Assembly (NCBI RefSeq): GCF_031455195.1
Contig: NZ_JAVDSH010000003.1
Coordinates: 124,001 to 188,000 of the forward strand
Direction: 5' to 3'
DNA from: Arthrobacter nitroguajacolicus_D
GTDB lineage: Bacteria; Actinomycetota; Actinomycetes; Actinomycetales; Micrococcaceae
Length of the DNA: 64,000 bases
A program made the position numbers and the translations under genes. The notes under the pieces were generated by a model. It saw nothing but the letters and a program-made list of their open reading frames with translations, made no database searches and had not been told where the DNA came from. Positions 25,511-34,422 of this stretch are shown one piece after another. Within the stretch, counting starts at the first letter, position 1. Every line of letters begins with the position of its first letter.

Positions 25511-25560
25511 CCGCGCCCGAGCAAGTTGCCGCACCCGAGCAAGTTGCCGCACTCGAGCGA
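25511..25560. repeat. 18-bp tandem repeat upstream of xseA
   Basis: CCGCGCCCGAGCAAGTTG is followed directly by the same 18 bases with one change, then a 14-base degenerate third copy. It lies in the divergent gap between the membrane-protein gene and xseA. It could be a regulatory array or a slippage product. Confidence 0.6.
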
Positions 25561-25614
25561 GGATAGTGATGATGCTGGTACAACCACGGCTTCCGGCCCA
25601 GTCGCGGACCTGCC

Positions 25615-26892
25615 ATGCCCGCTGAAGCGACTCCGGAGTCCACCCTCCCCGGGACTGCTGCCGAGACCAGTCCGGATAATCCCTGGCCTTTGCAGCTGCT
25701 TTCGCGCAAGCTCAAGGCCCACATTGAGAGGGCACCGGCAGCCTGGATTGAGGGCCAGGTCATCGAGTTGAACCGCAGGGGTGGCAATGCGTTCCTGACG
25801 CTGCGTGATGTTGACGCCGAGATTTCGCTGCCGGCCTCTGTGTGGTCCACCGTCCTGGACCGGCAAAAAGTACCGCTTGAGCGCGGGTCGAGGGTAGTCG
25901 CCTTGGTCAAAGCGGATTTCTGGGTCAAGACTGGACGCCTGAACATGTCGGTCAAGGACATCCGGCCCGTTGGCCTGGGCGATCTCCTGGCTCGCATCGA
26001 GCGGCTCCGCCAGGCTTTGGCCGCCGAAGGACTGTTCGCTGATTCGCGCAAACGGAGGCTGCCCCTCCTCCCCCACCGCATAGGTCTCATCACGGGCCGT
26101 GACTCGGACGCCAAGAAGGACGTGTTGCGTAACGCGGCCCTGCGCTGGCCTGCAGTGGAGTTCGATGTCCGAGAGGTGGCCGTTCAAGGCAACACAGCGG
26201 TCTCCCAGATCATTGCTGCCCTGAAGAAGCTGGACGCAGATCCACATGTGGACGTCATTGTCCTGGCCCGTGGCGGCGGCGCACTGGAGGATCTGCTCCC
26301 CTTCAGCAACGAGGACCTGATTCGTGCTGTCTCTGCAGCAACCACTCCTGTTGTCAGTGCGATCGGCCACGAGGCAGACCGGCCCATTTTGGACGACGTC
26401 GCCGATCTCCGTGCCTCCACCCCCACCGATGCCGCAAAGCGGATCGTCCCGGACGTCGCCGAGGAACTGGCCATGGTTCGCCAGGCCAGGGACCACCTTC
26501 GCCGGAGCATTGGCCGGATGGTGGATCGCGAAACTGACCGACTCCACTCCTTGAGATCCCGTCCGGTCTTGGCATCCCCCGCGTCCATGGTGGACGCGCG
26601 CGCCGAGGACATTCACCGCCTGCAACTGCGCTCACATTCGGCGGTCAGCACAGCCGTTGTGCGCGCACTGGACCAGGTGCACCACCTGCGGGCACAGGTC
26701 AGGGCGTTGTCGCCGCAGAAAACACTGGACCGGGGCTATGCCGTTGTCCAACTCGTTGGCGATGACCGAGCTGGACATCAGGTGGTCAGCAGCCCTGAGG
26801 ACGCACCCGAGGGCGCGGAATTGGCGATCCGCGTTGCCGACGGTCGCTTCAGGGCTGTCTCCGTCGGCCAAGGACAGCTCTTGGAGCATTGA
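25615..26892 (+). CDS. xseA: Exodeoxyribonuclease VII large subunit
   Basis: Catalytic subunit of ExoVII, which degrades single-stranded DNA from both ends. The 425-residue protein has the N-terminal OB fold (WIEGQVIELNRRGGNAFLTLRD...) and the catalytic domain with GRDSDAKKDVL, VIVLARGGGALEDLLPF and GHEADRPILDDVADLRASTP. The C-terminal coiled-coil region forms the stalk. An in-frame stop at 25570 excludes a longer product. xseB follows after 42 bases with its own ribosome-binding site, forming the standard pair. Confidence 0.95.
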   Translation: MPAEATPESTLPGTAAETSPDNPWPLQLLSRKLKAHIERAPAAWIEGQVIELNRRGGNAFLTLRDVDAEISLPASVWSTVLDRQKVPLERGSRVVALVKADFWVKTGRLNMSVKDIRPVGLGDLLARIERLRQALAAEGLFADSRKRRLPLLPHRIGLITGRDSDAKKDVLRNAALRWPAVEFDVREVAVQGNTAVSQIIAALKKLDADPHVDVIVLARGGGALEDLLPFSNEDLIRAVSAATTPVVSAIGHEADRPILDDVADLRASTPTDAAKRIVPDVAEELAMVRQARDHLRRSIGRMVDRETDRLHSLRSRPVLASPASMVDARAEDIHRLQLRSHSAVSTAVVRALDQVHHLRAQVRALSPQKTLDRGYAVVQLVGDDRAGHQVVSSPEDAPEGAELAIRVADGRFRAVSVGQGQLLEH

Positions 26893-26934
26893 GTCCGCAG
26901 CCAACATTTGTCAGCATCACAATCAAAGGACACC

Positions 26935-27192
26935 ATGACCGAGAACAATTCAGCGGCGCCAACACCTGATTCCCTGGACGCCTTGAGCTATGAGGAAGCC
27001 CGGGAACAGCTCGTGGCCGTTGTTGGCCGCCTCGAAGCCGGCGGGGCGAGCCTCGAAGAATCGCTGGCGCTCTGGGAGCGCGGCGAGGCCTTGGCCAAGC
27101 GATGCGAGGCCTGGCTTGAGGGTGCCCGCAAGCGCTTGGCCTCGGCACGGGATGCAGGCAACGACGGCGGGGCTGCCGCCACCGCCGACTAG
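26935..27192 (+). CDS. xseB: Exodeoxyribonuclease VII small subunit
   Basis: 85 residues. The conserved core LSYEEAREQLVAVVGRLE...SLEESLALWERGEAL is the helical hairpin that binds the XseA stalk; a Gly/Ala-rich tail follows. The ATG at 26935 is preceded by AAAGGA. It is convergent with the polyphosphate kinase gene, 15 bases apart, with no visible terminator between them. Confidence 0.95.
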   Translation: MTENNSAAPTPDSLDALSYEEAREQLVAVVGRLEAGGASLEESLALWERGEALAKRCEAWLEGARKRLASARDAGNDGGAAATAD

Positions 27193-27207
27193 CGGTCAAG
27201 CAGGGGC

Positions 27208-28059
27208 TCAGGACTCCTCGACGAGCTTCCTTTCAGCAGCGACGTCGAAGTCGGCTTTTGGCCAGTTCAGCTGCATCCCTTCGAGCGCATCCAACAGCAA
27301 CTGCTGAACCGCGATACGGGCATACCACTTCTTGTTGGCTGGTACGACGTGCCACGGGGCAATGTCCGTCGAGGTCTTCTGGAAGGCCACGTTGTACGCG
27401 TCCATGTAGTCGTCCCAATAAGCCCGTTCCGTGAGGTCGCCGCGGCTGTATTTCCAGTGCTTGCTGGGATCGTCCAAGCGGGCAATAAGGCGCTTCTTCT
27501 GTTCCTGCTTGCTGATGTTAAGCATGACCTTGACGATCGTGGTGCCCTGCTCCGCCAGGCCCGCCTCGAAAGCGTTGATGGCCGCGTACCGGCGCTCCAA
27601 CTCGGCAGGGTCGGCCCACGCGTGGACGCGGTGGATCAGGACGTCCTCGTAGTGCGATCGGTCAAAAACTCCCACCATGCCGGCATCGGGAACGTGCTTC
27701 TCGATCCTCCAGAGGAAGTCGTGGGCCTTTTCCTCGTCCGTTGGCGCCTTGAAGGCGGCCAGTTGCACCCCTTGCGGGTCCATGGCAGCTACGACGTGGC
27801 CAACGATTCCGCCTTTACCCGCGGTGTCCATGGCCTGCAGAATCAGCAGGAGCCGCTTAGTGCTGCCGAACTTGCCCTCGGCGAACAACTTCTCCTGAAG
27901 TTCCGCCAACCGTGAATCCTGGGCTGAGAGCAACGACTTGCCGTCGGATTTCGCACCGTCGTAGCCCGGGGTGGATTCCGGATCCACCTCCGCCAGCGAA
28001 AACCCTGGCCCGACCCTCAGAACGCTGGCCGGACTCTTGGCGAACTCAACTTCAGCCAT
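27208..28059 (-). CDS. Polyphosphate kinase 2 family protein
   Basis: Transfers phosphate between polyphosphate and nucleotides. The 283-residue length is that of a one-domain PPK2. Visible motifs are Walker A-like LQAMDTAGKGGIVGHV (near 75-90), FDRSHYEDVLIHRVH (Walker B-like region with the Asp-Arg-Ser) and KHWKYSRGDLTERAYWDDY (lid region). Whether it prefers AMP or ADP cannot be decided by eye. It follows the aminotransferase gene with a hairpin between, and AAAGG precedes the ATG. Confidence 0.92.
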   Translation of the reverse strand: MAEVEFAKSPASVLRVGPGFSLAEVDPESTPGYDGAKSDGKSLLSAQDSRLAELQEKLFAEGKFGSTKRLLLILQAMDTAGKGGIVGHVVAAMDPQGVQLAAFKAPTDEEKAHDFLWRIEKHVPDAGMVGVFDRSHYEDVLIHRVHAWADPAELERRYAAINAFEAGLAEQGTTIVKVMLNISKQEQKKRLIARLDDPSKHWKYSRGDLTERAYWDDYMDAYNVAFQKTSTDIAPWHVVPANKKWYARIAVQQLLLDALEGMQLNWPKADFDVAAERKLVEES

Positions 28060-28078
28060 CAGGCATGCCTTTCTGCCG

Positions 28079-28101
28079 GGCCGCGCCCCCGTGGCGCGGC
28101 C
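28079..28101. repeat. Hairpin between aminotransferase and PPK2 genes
   Basis: GGCCGCGCC (28079-28087) pairs with GGCGCGGCC (28093-28101). It may attenuate read-through from the aminotransferase gene into the PPK2 gene; there is no T tract. Confidence 0.45.
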
Positions 28102-28113
28102 ATGGACCTCAGG

Positions 28114-29334
28114 CTAGTTGCCCGGGTACCTCGACAGGAAGTCCGCCATGCGGCCAATCGCTTCTTCGATGTCCTTGACGTTGGGCAGCGTGACCATCCG
28201 GAAGTGGTCCGGACGTACCCAGTTGAAGGCGCGTCCGTGGGAGACCAGGATCTTCTGTTCCTTCAGGAGGTCCAGGACAAACTTCTCGTCATCCCGGATG
28301 TGGTAGACCTCCGGGTCCAGTTTGGGGAAGAGATAGAGCGCGCCCCTGGCCTGTTGCGTGCTGACCCCGGGAATGGCATTGAGGAGATCATAGGCTTTGT
28401 TGCGCTGTTCCAGCAGACGGCCTCCAGGCAGGATGAGGTCGTTGATGCTCTGGTAGCCGCCAAGAGCCGTTTGGATGGCGTGTTGTGCCGGGACATTGGC
28501 ACACAGGCGCATGTTGGCCAACAGGTTGATGCCTTCAAGGTAGTCGGCAGCGTCCTTCTTGGGCCCCGAAATAGCCATCCAGCCTGCGCGGTATCCACAC
28601 ACCCGATAGGCCTTGGACAGCCCGCTGAAGGTCAGGCACAGGACGTCATCTCCGGTCAGTCCGGCAAGATTGACGTGGACGGCGTCCTCATAAAGGATTT
28701 TCTCGTAGATTTCGTCCGAGAAAAGAACCAGCCCATGCTTTTCGGCCAAGGCTACGATCTTCTTGAGGGTTTCCTCGGGGTAGACGGCACCGGTGGGGTT
28801 GTTGGGATTGATGACCACGATGCCCTTGGTCCGGGGCGTGATCTTGGCTTCGAGGTCCTCGAGGTCGGGCTGCCAGCCGGAGTCTTCGTCGCAGAGGTAG
28901 TGAACCGGACGGCCGCCGGCCAAGGCCACGGAAGCCGTCCACAACGGGTAGTCCGGGGTGGGGATCAGGACTTCGTCGCCGTCTTCGAGGAGGGCCATGA
29001 GGGACATGGTGATCAGTTCGCTGACCCCGTTGCCCAGGTAGATATCGTCGACGTGAATGTTCTGGATCCCGCGGGTCTGGTAGTACTGCGAGACTGCGGT
29101 CCTGGCCGAGAAAATGCCGCGTGAGTCGCTGTAGCCCTGGGCGTTCGGCAAGTGGCGGATCATGTCCACCAGAATGGCGTCAGGCGCTTCAAAGCCGAAA
29201 GGAGCCGGGTTTCCGATGTTCAGTTTGAGGATCCGGTGACCCTCCGCCTCCATCTGTTGGGCGGCCTGAAGAATCGGTCCACGGATGTCGTAAAGGACAT
29301 TATGAAGCTTGGTGGACTGCTTGAAATTCGCCAT
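28114..29334 (-). CDS. PLP-dependent aminotransferase (alanine transaminase AlaA type)
   Basis: 406 residues of fold-type I. The length and pattern match the AlaA/AlaT branch, which makes alanine from pyruvate and glutamate. Motifs visible are NPNNPTGAVYP, LFSDEIYEKILYE and the PLP lysine in LTFSGLSKAYRVCGYRAGWM, plus the C-terminal substrate Arg region HFRMVTLPN. It is probably the first gene of a unit with PPK2. A terminator on the other side (29393-29434) belongs to the osmoprotectant transporter. Confidence 0.9.
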   Translation of the reverse strand: MANFKQSTKLHNVLYDIRGPILQAAQQMEAEGHRILKLNIGNPAPFGFEAPDAILVDMIRHLPNAQGYSDSRGIFSARTAVSQYYQTRGIQNIHVDDIYLGNGVSELITMSLMALLEDGDEVLIPTPDYPLWTASVALAGGRPVHYLCDEDSGWQPDLEDLEAKITPRTKGIVVINPNNPTGAVYPEETLKKIVALAEKHGLVLFSDEIYEKILYEDAVHVNLAGLTGDDVLCLTFSGLSKAYRVCGYRAGWMAISGPKKDAADYLEGINLLANMRLCANVPAQHAIQTALGGYQSINDLILPGGRLLEQRNKAYDLLNAIPGVSTQQARGALYLFPKLDPEVYHIRDDEKFVLDLLKEQKILVSHGRAFNWVRPDHFRMVTLPNVKDIEEAIGRMADFLSRYPGN

Positions 29335-29392
29335 CCCTCAAATATGCCACACGGGTGATGGACTTCTGCTGAGACTTGACTCACACAAACGA

Positions 29393-29434
29393 CGACGGCG
29401 GTGACGGGCCCGCGCGGGTCCGTCACCGCCGTCG
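29393..29434 (-). terminator. Terminator of the osmoprotectant transporter operon
   Basis: CGACGGCGGTGACG (29393-29406) pairs with CGTCACCGCCGTCG (29421-29434) with further GC pairing in the loop. On the minus strand it is followed by TCGTTTGTGTG. Confidence 0.75.
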
Positions 29435-29454
29435 AACGCGGTTTTCTTCAGGTG

Positions 29455-30411
29455 TTACTTGACGATGCCTTTGTCCTTCAGCCATGCGGCTGCGGCATCC
29501 TTGGGGCTCTGCTTCTGATCGCCGCTCACTGCACGGTTGAGGTTGATCAGGTCATCCGTGGTCAGGGTCTTGGAAACGTTGTTGAGCGCTTCCTTGGCCT
29601 TGTCCGTCATTTTGGCCTTGCTGTACAGCGGCAGGACCTGCTGGGCCTTGAAGTTGTTCTTGGGATCCTCAAGGACCACCAGGTCGTTATCGACGATGGA
29701 CGGAGTGGTGGTGTAGATGTCAGCCACCTGGACCTTGTCTTCCAGCAGTGCCTGCAGGGTCAGGTTGCCGCCACCGTCGTTGAACGGCTGCAGTCCCTTG
29801 AGTTCGCAGTTGTAGTTCTTCTTCAGCCCCGGGAAGCCGTAGGAACGGGTCTCGAACGTGGCCGGAGCAGCCATGGTGAAGTCCTTGCAGACCTTGGCCA
29901 AGTCCTCGATGGACTTCAACTGGTACTTCTCGGCGGTGGCCTTGGTAACCACCATGGCGTCCTTGTCCTCTGCCTTCGAGGCTTCCAGTACGGCCAGCCC
30001 ATCGGGGAGCTTTCCCGAGAGTGCCTTGTAGACGTCCTCAGCTGACACCTCGGAAGCCTCGGTATCGACGTAGGACAGCAGGTTGCCCGAGTAGTCCGGC
30101 ACGAGGTCGATGGAGCCATCCTGGACGGCCTTGAAATAGATCTCGCGCGATCCGATGTTCGGCTTGGACGTTGCTGTGAGGCCTGCGGCGTTCAGGGCAC
30201 CAACGTAGATCTCTGCGATGACCTGGCTTTCCGGGAAGTCGGCAGAGCCCACCACCAGCGAGCCGCCCGCAGCTGAGCCGCTGGGCGCCGAAGTGGATGG
30301 CGTGGCCAGCGGGCTGCCGCCACAGGCGCTCAACGCGAGGGCTACACCCAGGCCGGCTGCGAGGCCGCCAAGTCCACGGCGCGTAAGGGTCATGGGGACG
30401 GGATTTTTCAT
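29455..30411 (-). CDS. Osmoprotectant ABC transporter substrate-binding lipoprotein
   Basis: 318 residues of the OpuAC/ProX-OsmF class, which binds glycine betaine, choline or related compounds. The signal peptide has a twin Arg (LTRRGLGG), then a hydrophobic stretch and lipobox LSAC, suggesting a Tat-exported lipoprotein. Family parts include VGSADFPESQVIAEIY, DLVPDYSGNLLSYV and the C-terminal AAAWLKDKGIV. It is the last gene of a four-gene operon. Its ATG overlaps the permease stop (ATGA) and has AAGGAGGT upstream. Confidence 0.9.
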   Translation of the reverse strand: MKNPVPMTLTRRGLGGLAAGLGVALALSACGGSPLATPSTSAPSGSAAGGSLVVGSADFPESQVIAEIYVGALNAAGLTATSKPNIGSREIYFKAVQDGSIDLVPDYSGNLLSYVDTEASEVSAEDVYKALSGKLPDGLAVLEASKAEDKDAMVVTKATAEKYQLKSIEDLAKVCKDFTMAAPATFETRSYGFPGLKKNYNCELKGLQPFNDGGGNLTLQALLEDKVQVADIYTTTPSIVDNDLVVLEDPKNNFKAQQVLPLYSKAKMTDKAKEALNNVSKTLTTDDLINLNRAVSGDQKQSPKDAAAAWLKDKGIVK

Positions 30412-31151
30412 GGTGTACCTCCTTGAACGGCAGCCCCGGCGGGAGCTGTGGCTGTGAGATCGTCGGCCGCCTTCTGGCGGCCGCTTGAATCGAGGGTCAG
30501 GCCGGGTGAGAGGACAAGCCTCTGCACGCCGGCAAGGATCAGGTCCACGGCGATGGCGAGCCCGGCAATGAGCAGGGAACCGCCAAGCATGCGCGGGAAG
30601 TCCTGCAGAACGAGCCCGTCAAACAGGTAGCGTCCCAAACCGCCCAGGGGCAGGTAGGCCACTACCGACACGGTGGCAATGACCTGCAGGACCGCGGTGC
30701 GGATGCCGCCGAACATGACTTGCAGGCCGTTGGGGAGTTCCACCCGGAAGAGGATCTGGAGTTCGGTCATGCCCATGGCCCGGGCAGCGTCCACCACGAC
30801 GGCGTCGACGCTGGAGATCCCGGCGTAGGTGCCGGCGAGAAGCGGAGGGACCGTCAGGATCACCAGGGCCCACACCGGTGGCATCAAACCACTTCCGGCG
30901 AGCAGGGCAAACAGCACCAGCAAGCCGAGTGTTGGCAAGGCACGCAGCGCACCGGCCACCGCGACGGCAACCACTCGTCCACGCCCTGTGTGGCCGATGA
31001 ACAGTCCGATGGGTACGGCAATGACCGCGGCGATGAGAAGCACCAAAGCACTGTATTGCAGGTGCTCGAAGGTACGGGTGGGGATCCCGCCGCTTCCCCT
31101 CCAATGGATGGGATCGGTCAACCACGCTATGGTCTCGGCGAAGATGTTCAC
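30408..31151 (-). CDS. Osmoprotectant ABC transporter permease (second)
   Basis: 247 residues with six predicted membrane helices and the ProW/OpuCB-type coupling sequence DAARAMGMTELQILFRVELPNGLQVMFGGIRTAVLQVIATVSVVAY. It overlaps its neighbours by four bases on both sides. It should form a heterodimer with the other permease of the operon. Confidence 0.9.
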   Translation of the reverse strand: MNIFAETIAWLTDPIHWRGSGGIPTRTFEHLQYSALVLLIAAVIAVPIGLFIGHTGRGRVVAVAVAGALRALPTLGLLVLFALLAGSGLMPPVWALVILTVPPLLAGTYAGISSVDAVVVDAARAMGMTELQILFRVELPNGLQVMFGGIRTAVLQVIATVSVVAYLPLGGLGRYLFDGLVLQDFPRMLGGSLLIAGLAIAVDLILAGVQRLVLSPGLTLDSSGRQKAADDLTATAPAGAAVQGGTP

Positions 31152-31888
31152 GCGGACGCCCCCGTATCCGGGTGCAGGCCCGCGTGCGGAACGGCAGGCC
31201 CGGACTTGGGTTCAGTCAGCAGCGCGTTCCCGTCCTGGCGTTGGGACTTGCCGCCGACAACACGGGTCCAGGGGGTCAGCAACCGCTCGAGAATGACCAG
31301 GATGGCGTCCATGATCAGCGCCAGAATAAGGATGGCGATGATGCCCACCACCACTTCGGTGATGAAGGTCCGCTGGAGGCCGTCTGTGAACAGGACTCCA
31401 AGGTTTCCCACGCCAAGGAGCGCCGCGACGCTGACCAACGAAATATTGCTGACCGAAACCACGCGAAGGCCCGCGAACATGACAGGCAAAGACAGTGGGA
31501 GGTCCACCTGGAAGAACCTGGGCAGCGGTTTGAAGCCCATGGCTACGGCTGCGTTGCGAAGGTCGAAATCAACGGAGTCGAAGGCGTCCATGGCCGCACG
31601 GACCAAGAGCGCCACTGCGTAGATGGTCAAAGCAACCACCACGTTGATGGGGTCCAGGATCCGCGTGCCAAGGATGGTGGGAAGAATGATGAACAGGGCC
31701 AGGGACGGGATGGTGTAAAGCAACGACGTAGCCGTGGCCACCACCGACCGGAGTGCGGCATTGCGCCGGGCCAGTTGGGCCAGGGGAATCGAAATCAGCA
31801 GCCCAAGGACCATCGGAACGATGGCGAGCACCAGGTGCTGCCCGGCGAGTCCCAGGACCATGCCACTGTTGGCGAGGAACCACTCCAT
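31148..31888 (-). CDS. Osmoprotectant ABC transporter permease (first)
   Basis: 246 residues starting MEWFLANSGMVLGLAGQHL. It has six membrane helices and the coupling loop DLRNAAVAMGFKPLPRFFQVDLPLSLPVMFAGLRVV. The ATG at 31888 overlaps the stop of the ATPase gene as ATGA, and GGAGG lies upstream. The frame extends much further upstream only as a shadow of the ATPase gene. It is paired with the second permease. Confidence 0.9.
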   Translation of the reverse strand: MEWFLANSGMVLGLAGQHLVLAIVPMVLGLLISIPLAQLARRNAALRSVVATATSLLYTIPSLALFIILPTILGTRILDPINVVVALTIYAVALLVRAAMDAFDSVDFDLRNAAVAMGFKPLPRFFQVDLPLSLPVMFAGLRVVSVSNISLVSVAALLGVGNLGVLFTDGLQRTFITEVVVGIIAILILALIMDAILVILERLLTPWTRVVGGKSQRQDGNALLTEPKSGPAVPHAGLHPDTGASA

Positions 31889-32982
31889 CAGGTGGCGTCC
31901 TCCCTGTGGTGCCGGACTTCCTCGATCAGGGCAAGGACCTCCGCGCCCTTCAGCACTCCGGCCACCCGTCCGTCGTCGTCCACTGCGACGCCAAGGCCGG
32001 ACGGCGACGACAACGCGGCATCGAGCGCACGGCGCAGGGTGTCGCCCTTGCGGAACAGTGAACCTCCCGGGATCAGGCCTGCGCCATCGCGCGGCGAGGA
32101 CCAGCCAAGGGGCCGTGAGTCGGCGTCCACCACCAAAGCCCACTCCCCCGACTGGCGGCCCGCATTGAGGCCGTCGGAGGCGCTGACCATGGTCACGGGG
32201 TGCAACGTCACGGCATCGGCGGGGTTGAAGGCAAGGTGGCGGAAACCGCGGTCACGTCCAACAAAGGAAGCAACGAAGTCGTTGGCTGGCGCCCGGAGGA
32301 TTTCCTCCGGCGCTGCGTACTGGGCCAGCTTGCCGCCGACAGCGAACACAGCGACTTTATCTCCGAGCACAGTCGCTTCGTCGATGTCGTGCGTGACAAA
32401 GACGATGGTTTTGGCCAACTCCCGCTGGAGCCGTAAGAGTTCCTGCTGCAGTTCGTCGCGGACCACGGGGTCGACGGCACTGAAAGGTTCGTCCATGAGC
32501 AGGACAGGCGGGTCGGCAGCGAGCGCCCGGGCCACCCCGACGCGCTGCTGCTGACCACCTGAGAGTTGCGACGGGTACCGCTTGCCAAGCGCTGAAGCCA
32601 ACCCGACGACGTCGAGCAGTTCCGCTGCGCGTTTCCGCGCCGCCGCCTTGGAAACACCGTTGAGCCGCGGAACGGTGGCGATGTTGTCCAGCACTGAGCG
32701 GTGCGGGAGCAAACCGGAGGACTGCATGACGTACCCCATGGAGCGGCGGAGCTGCGCAGCGGGAACCCGGGAGACGTCGTCGCCGGCCACCGTGATGGTT
32801 CCGCTGGTGGGCTCCACCATCCGGTTGATCATGCGCAGGGACGTGGTCTTGCCGCAGCCCGAAGGTCCGACGAAGACGGTAATCGAGCCTTCGTCGATGG
32901 ACATACTCAGAGCGTCCACCGCCGGCTGCCCGCCTTGGTATTGCTTAGTGACGCTCTGGAACTCAATCATGGCTTCAGCCAT
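31888..32982 (-). CDS. Osmoprotectant ABC transporter ATP-binding protein with CBS domains
   Basis: 364 residues. The ABC domain has Walker A GPSGCGKTTS (near 37-46), signature LSGGQQQRVGVARAL, Walker B VLLMDEPFSAVDP and the H-loop VTHDIDEA. The C-terminal 120 residues form a CBS-domain pair, which in OpuA-type importers senses ionic strength and gates transport. It is the first gene of the operon, so the order is ATPase, permease, permease, binding protein. An in-frame ATG at 32970 is an alternative start. Confidence 0.92.
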   Translation of the reverse strand: MAEAMIEFQSVTKQYQGGQPAVDALSMSIDEGSITVFVGPSGCGKTTSLRMINRMVEPTSGTITVAGDDVSRVPAAQLRRSMGYVMQSSGLLPHRSVLDNIATVPRLNGVSKAAARKRAAELLDVVGLASALGKRYPSQLSGGQQQRVGVARALAADPPVLLMDEPFSAVDPVVRDELQQELLRLQRELAKTIVFVTHDIDEATVLGDKVAVFAVGGKLAQYAAPEEILRAPANDFVASFVGRDRGFRHLAFNPADAVTLHPVTMVSASDGLNAGRQSGEWALVVDADSRPLGWSSPRDGAGLIPGGSLFRKGDTLRRALDAALSSPSGLGVAVDDDGRVAGVLKGAEVLALIEEVRHHREDAT

Positions 32983-33137
32983 ACCCGGGCTTACCTATCT
33001 TTGGCGGACATTATCGGTAGAGCCAAACGATCATATGCAGGCTTATTACTCGGCTGCAAAGCAATCTTCACCCAGCGTAGCCAGCGGCACCGACGATTGT
33101 CAGCGCCGCCACGGATTCCGTAATGAATCGGCAATGT

Positions 33138-34301
33138 TCAGCGTTTGCGCCGTTTACCGCCCCTCCCTGCGCGTTCTTGGGCTTGATCGTGCCTGTACCG
33201 CTCCGCGGCGCGCTGGCCCCTGTCCGCGGACATGACCTTTTGGTGCCATTCCCGCTGGTAGGCCCGGCGTGCTGCTGCGTCATGTTTCCTGGTGAGGGCG
33301 GCCAGTTCGCGCTGAAGTTTCAGGTAGCTGGCCCAACGCCTGGGATCGAGGGATCCGTCCGCGAGCGCCTCCTGCACGGCGCATCCCGGCTCTGCCTGGT
33401 GGGCGCAGTCGGCAAAGCGGCATTGGGTAAAGAGTTCGTCGAGGTCCCCGAACATCTCGTCCATTCCGTCATCCGCGTCGAAGAGCCCAAAACCGCGCAC
33501 GCCCGGAGTGTCCATCAGCACAGCACCCCCGGCCAAGGGCACCAGCTCGCGTGAGGTTGTGGTGTGTTTTCCTTTGCCGTCGCCCGCCCTGACGGCGCCG
33601 GTCTGCTGGATCTCCCGTCCGGCGAGTGCGTTGATGAGGGTTGATTTACCAGCGCCGGACGGACCCAGCAGGACCAGCGTTGCGCCCCCGGGAATGTGGC
33701 GCATCAGTTCGTCGAGGCCGTCGCCCTGCTCAGCGGAGGTGGTGACAACCTCCACACCAGCTGCCTGGAGGATCACTTCCCCCACGACGTCATCAGCCAG
33801 ATGGGCAAGGTCCGCTTTGGTAATGACGACCAGTGGCGTGGCGCCCGAGTCCCACGCGGCAACAAGGGTCCGTTCCAGTCGGTTATGGGTCAGCGGACGG
33901 TCCACGGGAACCACCACTGCCACGATGTCGATGTTGGAGCCCAGGATCTGCTCCTCCGAGGAAGCCTCGAAGGCGCGCTTGCGGCTCAGGGCCGAATGCC
34001 GCGGCAGGACCTCGACGACGGCTGGCTCGCCGGCGTTGTTGTGGCCGAGCCACACCCAGTCCCCGGTGGCTGGAACCAGGCCGCGTGCCGGATAGGGCAG
34101 GTGTAGGAGACCGTCACGTGATGCCACGAGGACGCGGTTCCGGTCGAGGCGGACGACGCGGCCGGGCGTGGCCCGCGCATCAGGAGCCGCATTGGCGCGG
34201 AAAAGCTCCGCAATTCTCCCGGTGAAGCCGTACTCCACGGGTCCGTGGAGTTCCTGGCTGGTATTGGTTGAAGGGTTGCTTGAGGAAGCGTAAGTGTTCA
34301 A
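33138..34301 (-). CDS. rsgA: Ribosome small subunit-dependent GTPase A
   Basis: Late 30S assembly GTPase. The protein has about 387 residues in the circularly permuted order: OB fold first, then G4 VITKADLAHL, G1 LLGPSGAGKST and G3 LMDTPGVRG. The zinc knuckle CRFADCAHQAEPGC and a basic tail of Lys/Arg end the protein. The TTG at 34301 is chosen because AGAGG lies seven bases upstream; another TTG at 34418 in the same frame would add 39 residues without family similarity. A 30-codon ORF and a palindrome covering the ribosome-binding site lie directly upstream (see findings). Confidence 0.9.
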   Translation of the reverse strand: MNTYASSSNPSTNTSQELHGPVEYGFTGRIAELFRANAAPDARATPGRVVRLDRNRVLVASRDGLLHLPYPARGLVPATGDWVWLGHNNAGEPAVVEVLPRHSALSRKRAFEASSEEQILGSNIDIVAVVVPVDRPLTHNRLERTLVAAWDSGATPLVVITKADLAHLADDVVGEVILQAAGVEVVTTSAEQGDGLDELMRHIPGGATLVLLGPSGAGKSTLINALAGREIQQTGAVRAGDGKGKHTTTSRELVPLAGGAVLMDTPGVRGFGLFDADDGMDEMFGDLDELFTQCRFADCAHQAEPGCAVQEALADGSLDPRRWASYLKLQRELAALTRKHDAAARRAYQREWHQKVMSADRGQRAAERYRHDQAQERAGRGGKRRKR

Positions 34302-34306
34302 TGGAA

Positions 34307-34320
34307 GCCTCTGCAGAGGC
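34307..34320 (-). promoter_or_regulatory. Palindrome covering the rsgA ribosome-binding site
   Basis: GCCTCTGCAGAGGC is a perfect 14-bp palindrome. In the rsgA mRNA it can form a five-base-pair stem with a UGCA loop. The 3' arm contains GAGG, the Shine-Dalgarno sequence of the TTG start at 34301. Confidence 0.6.
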
Positions 34321-34329
34321 CCGGCCGCC

Positions 34330-34422
34330 CTAGTTTTGGCAGGCTGATGCCGGGACAGGAATGGTGGGGTGATGACGGTGCGCCGCAACTGTGTGCGGGG
34401 CGCGCAAGATCGTAGCAATCAT
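34330..34422 (-). CDS. Possible leader peptide of rsgA (30 aa)
   Basis: An ATG at 34422 is preceded by AGGAGGT (34430-34436), the best Shine-Dalgarno sequence in this region, at a spacing of seven bases. The frame stays open for 30 codons and stops with TAG, nine bases before the palindrome that masks the rsgA start. The peptide begins MIATILRAPH and has four His and two Arg in its first 18 residues, with no known domain. The position suggests a regulatory leader rather than a functional protein. Expression is unproven. Confidence 0.5.
   Translation of the reverse strand: MIATILRAPHTVAAHRHHPTIPVPASACQN

Noticed and set aside
31889..32143. An N-terminal extension of the first osmoprotectant permease
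   Set aside because: It overlaps the C-terminal CBS region of the ATPase gene; the ATG at 31888 has a good ribosome-binding site and gives family length.
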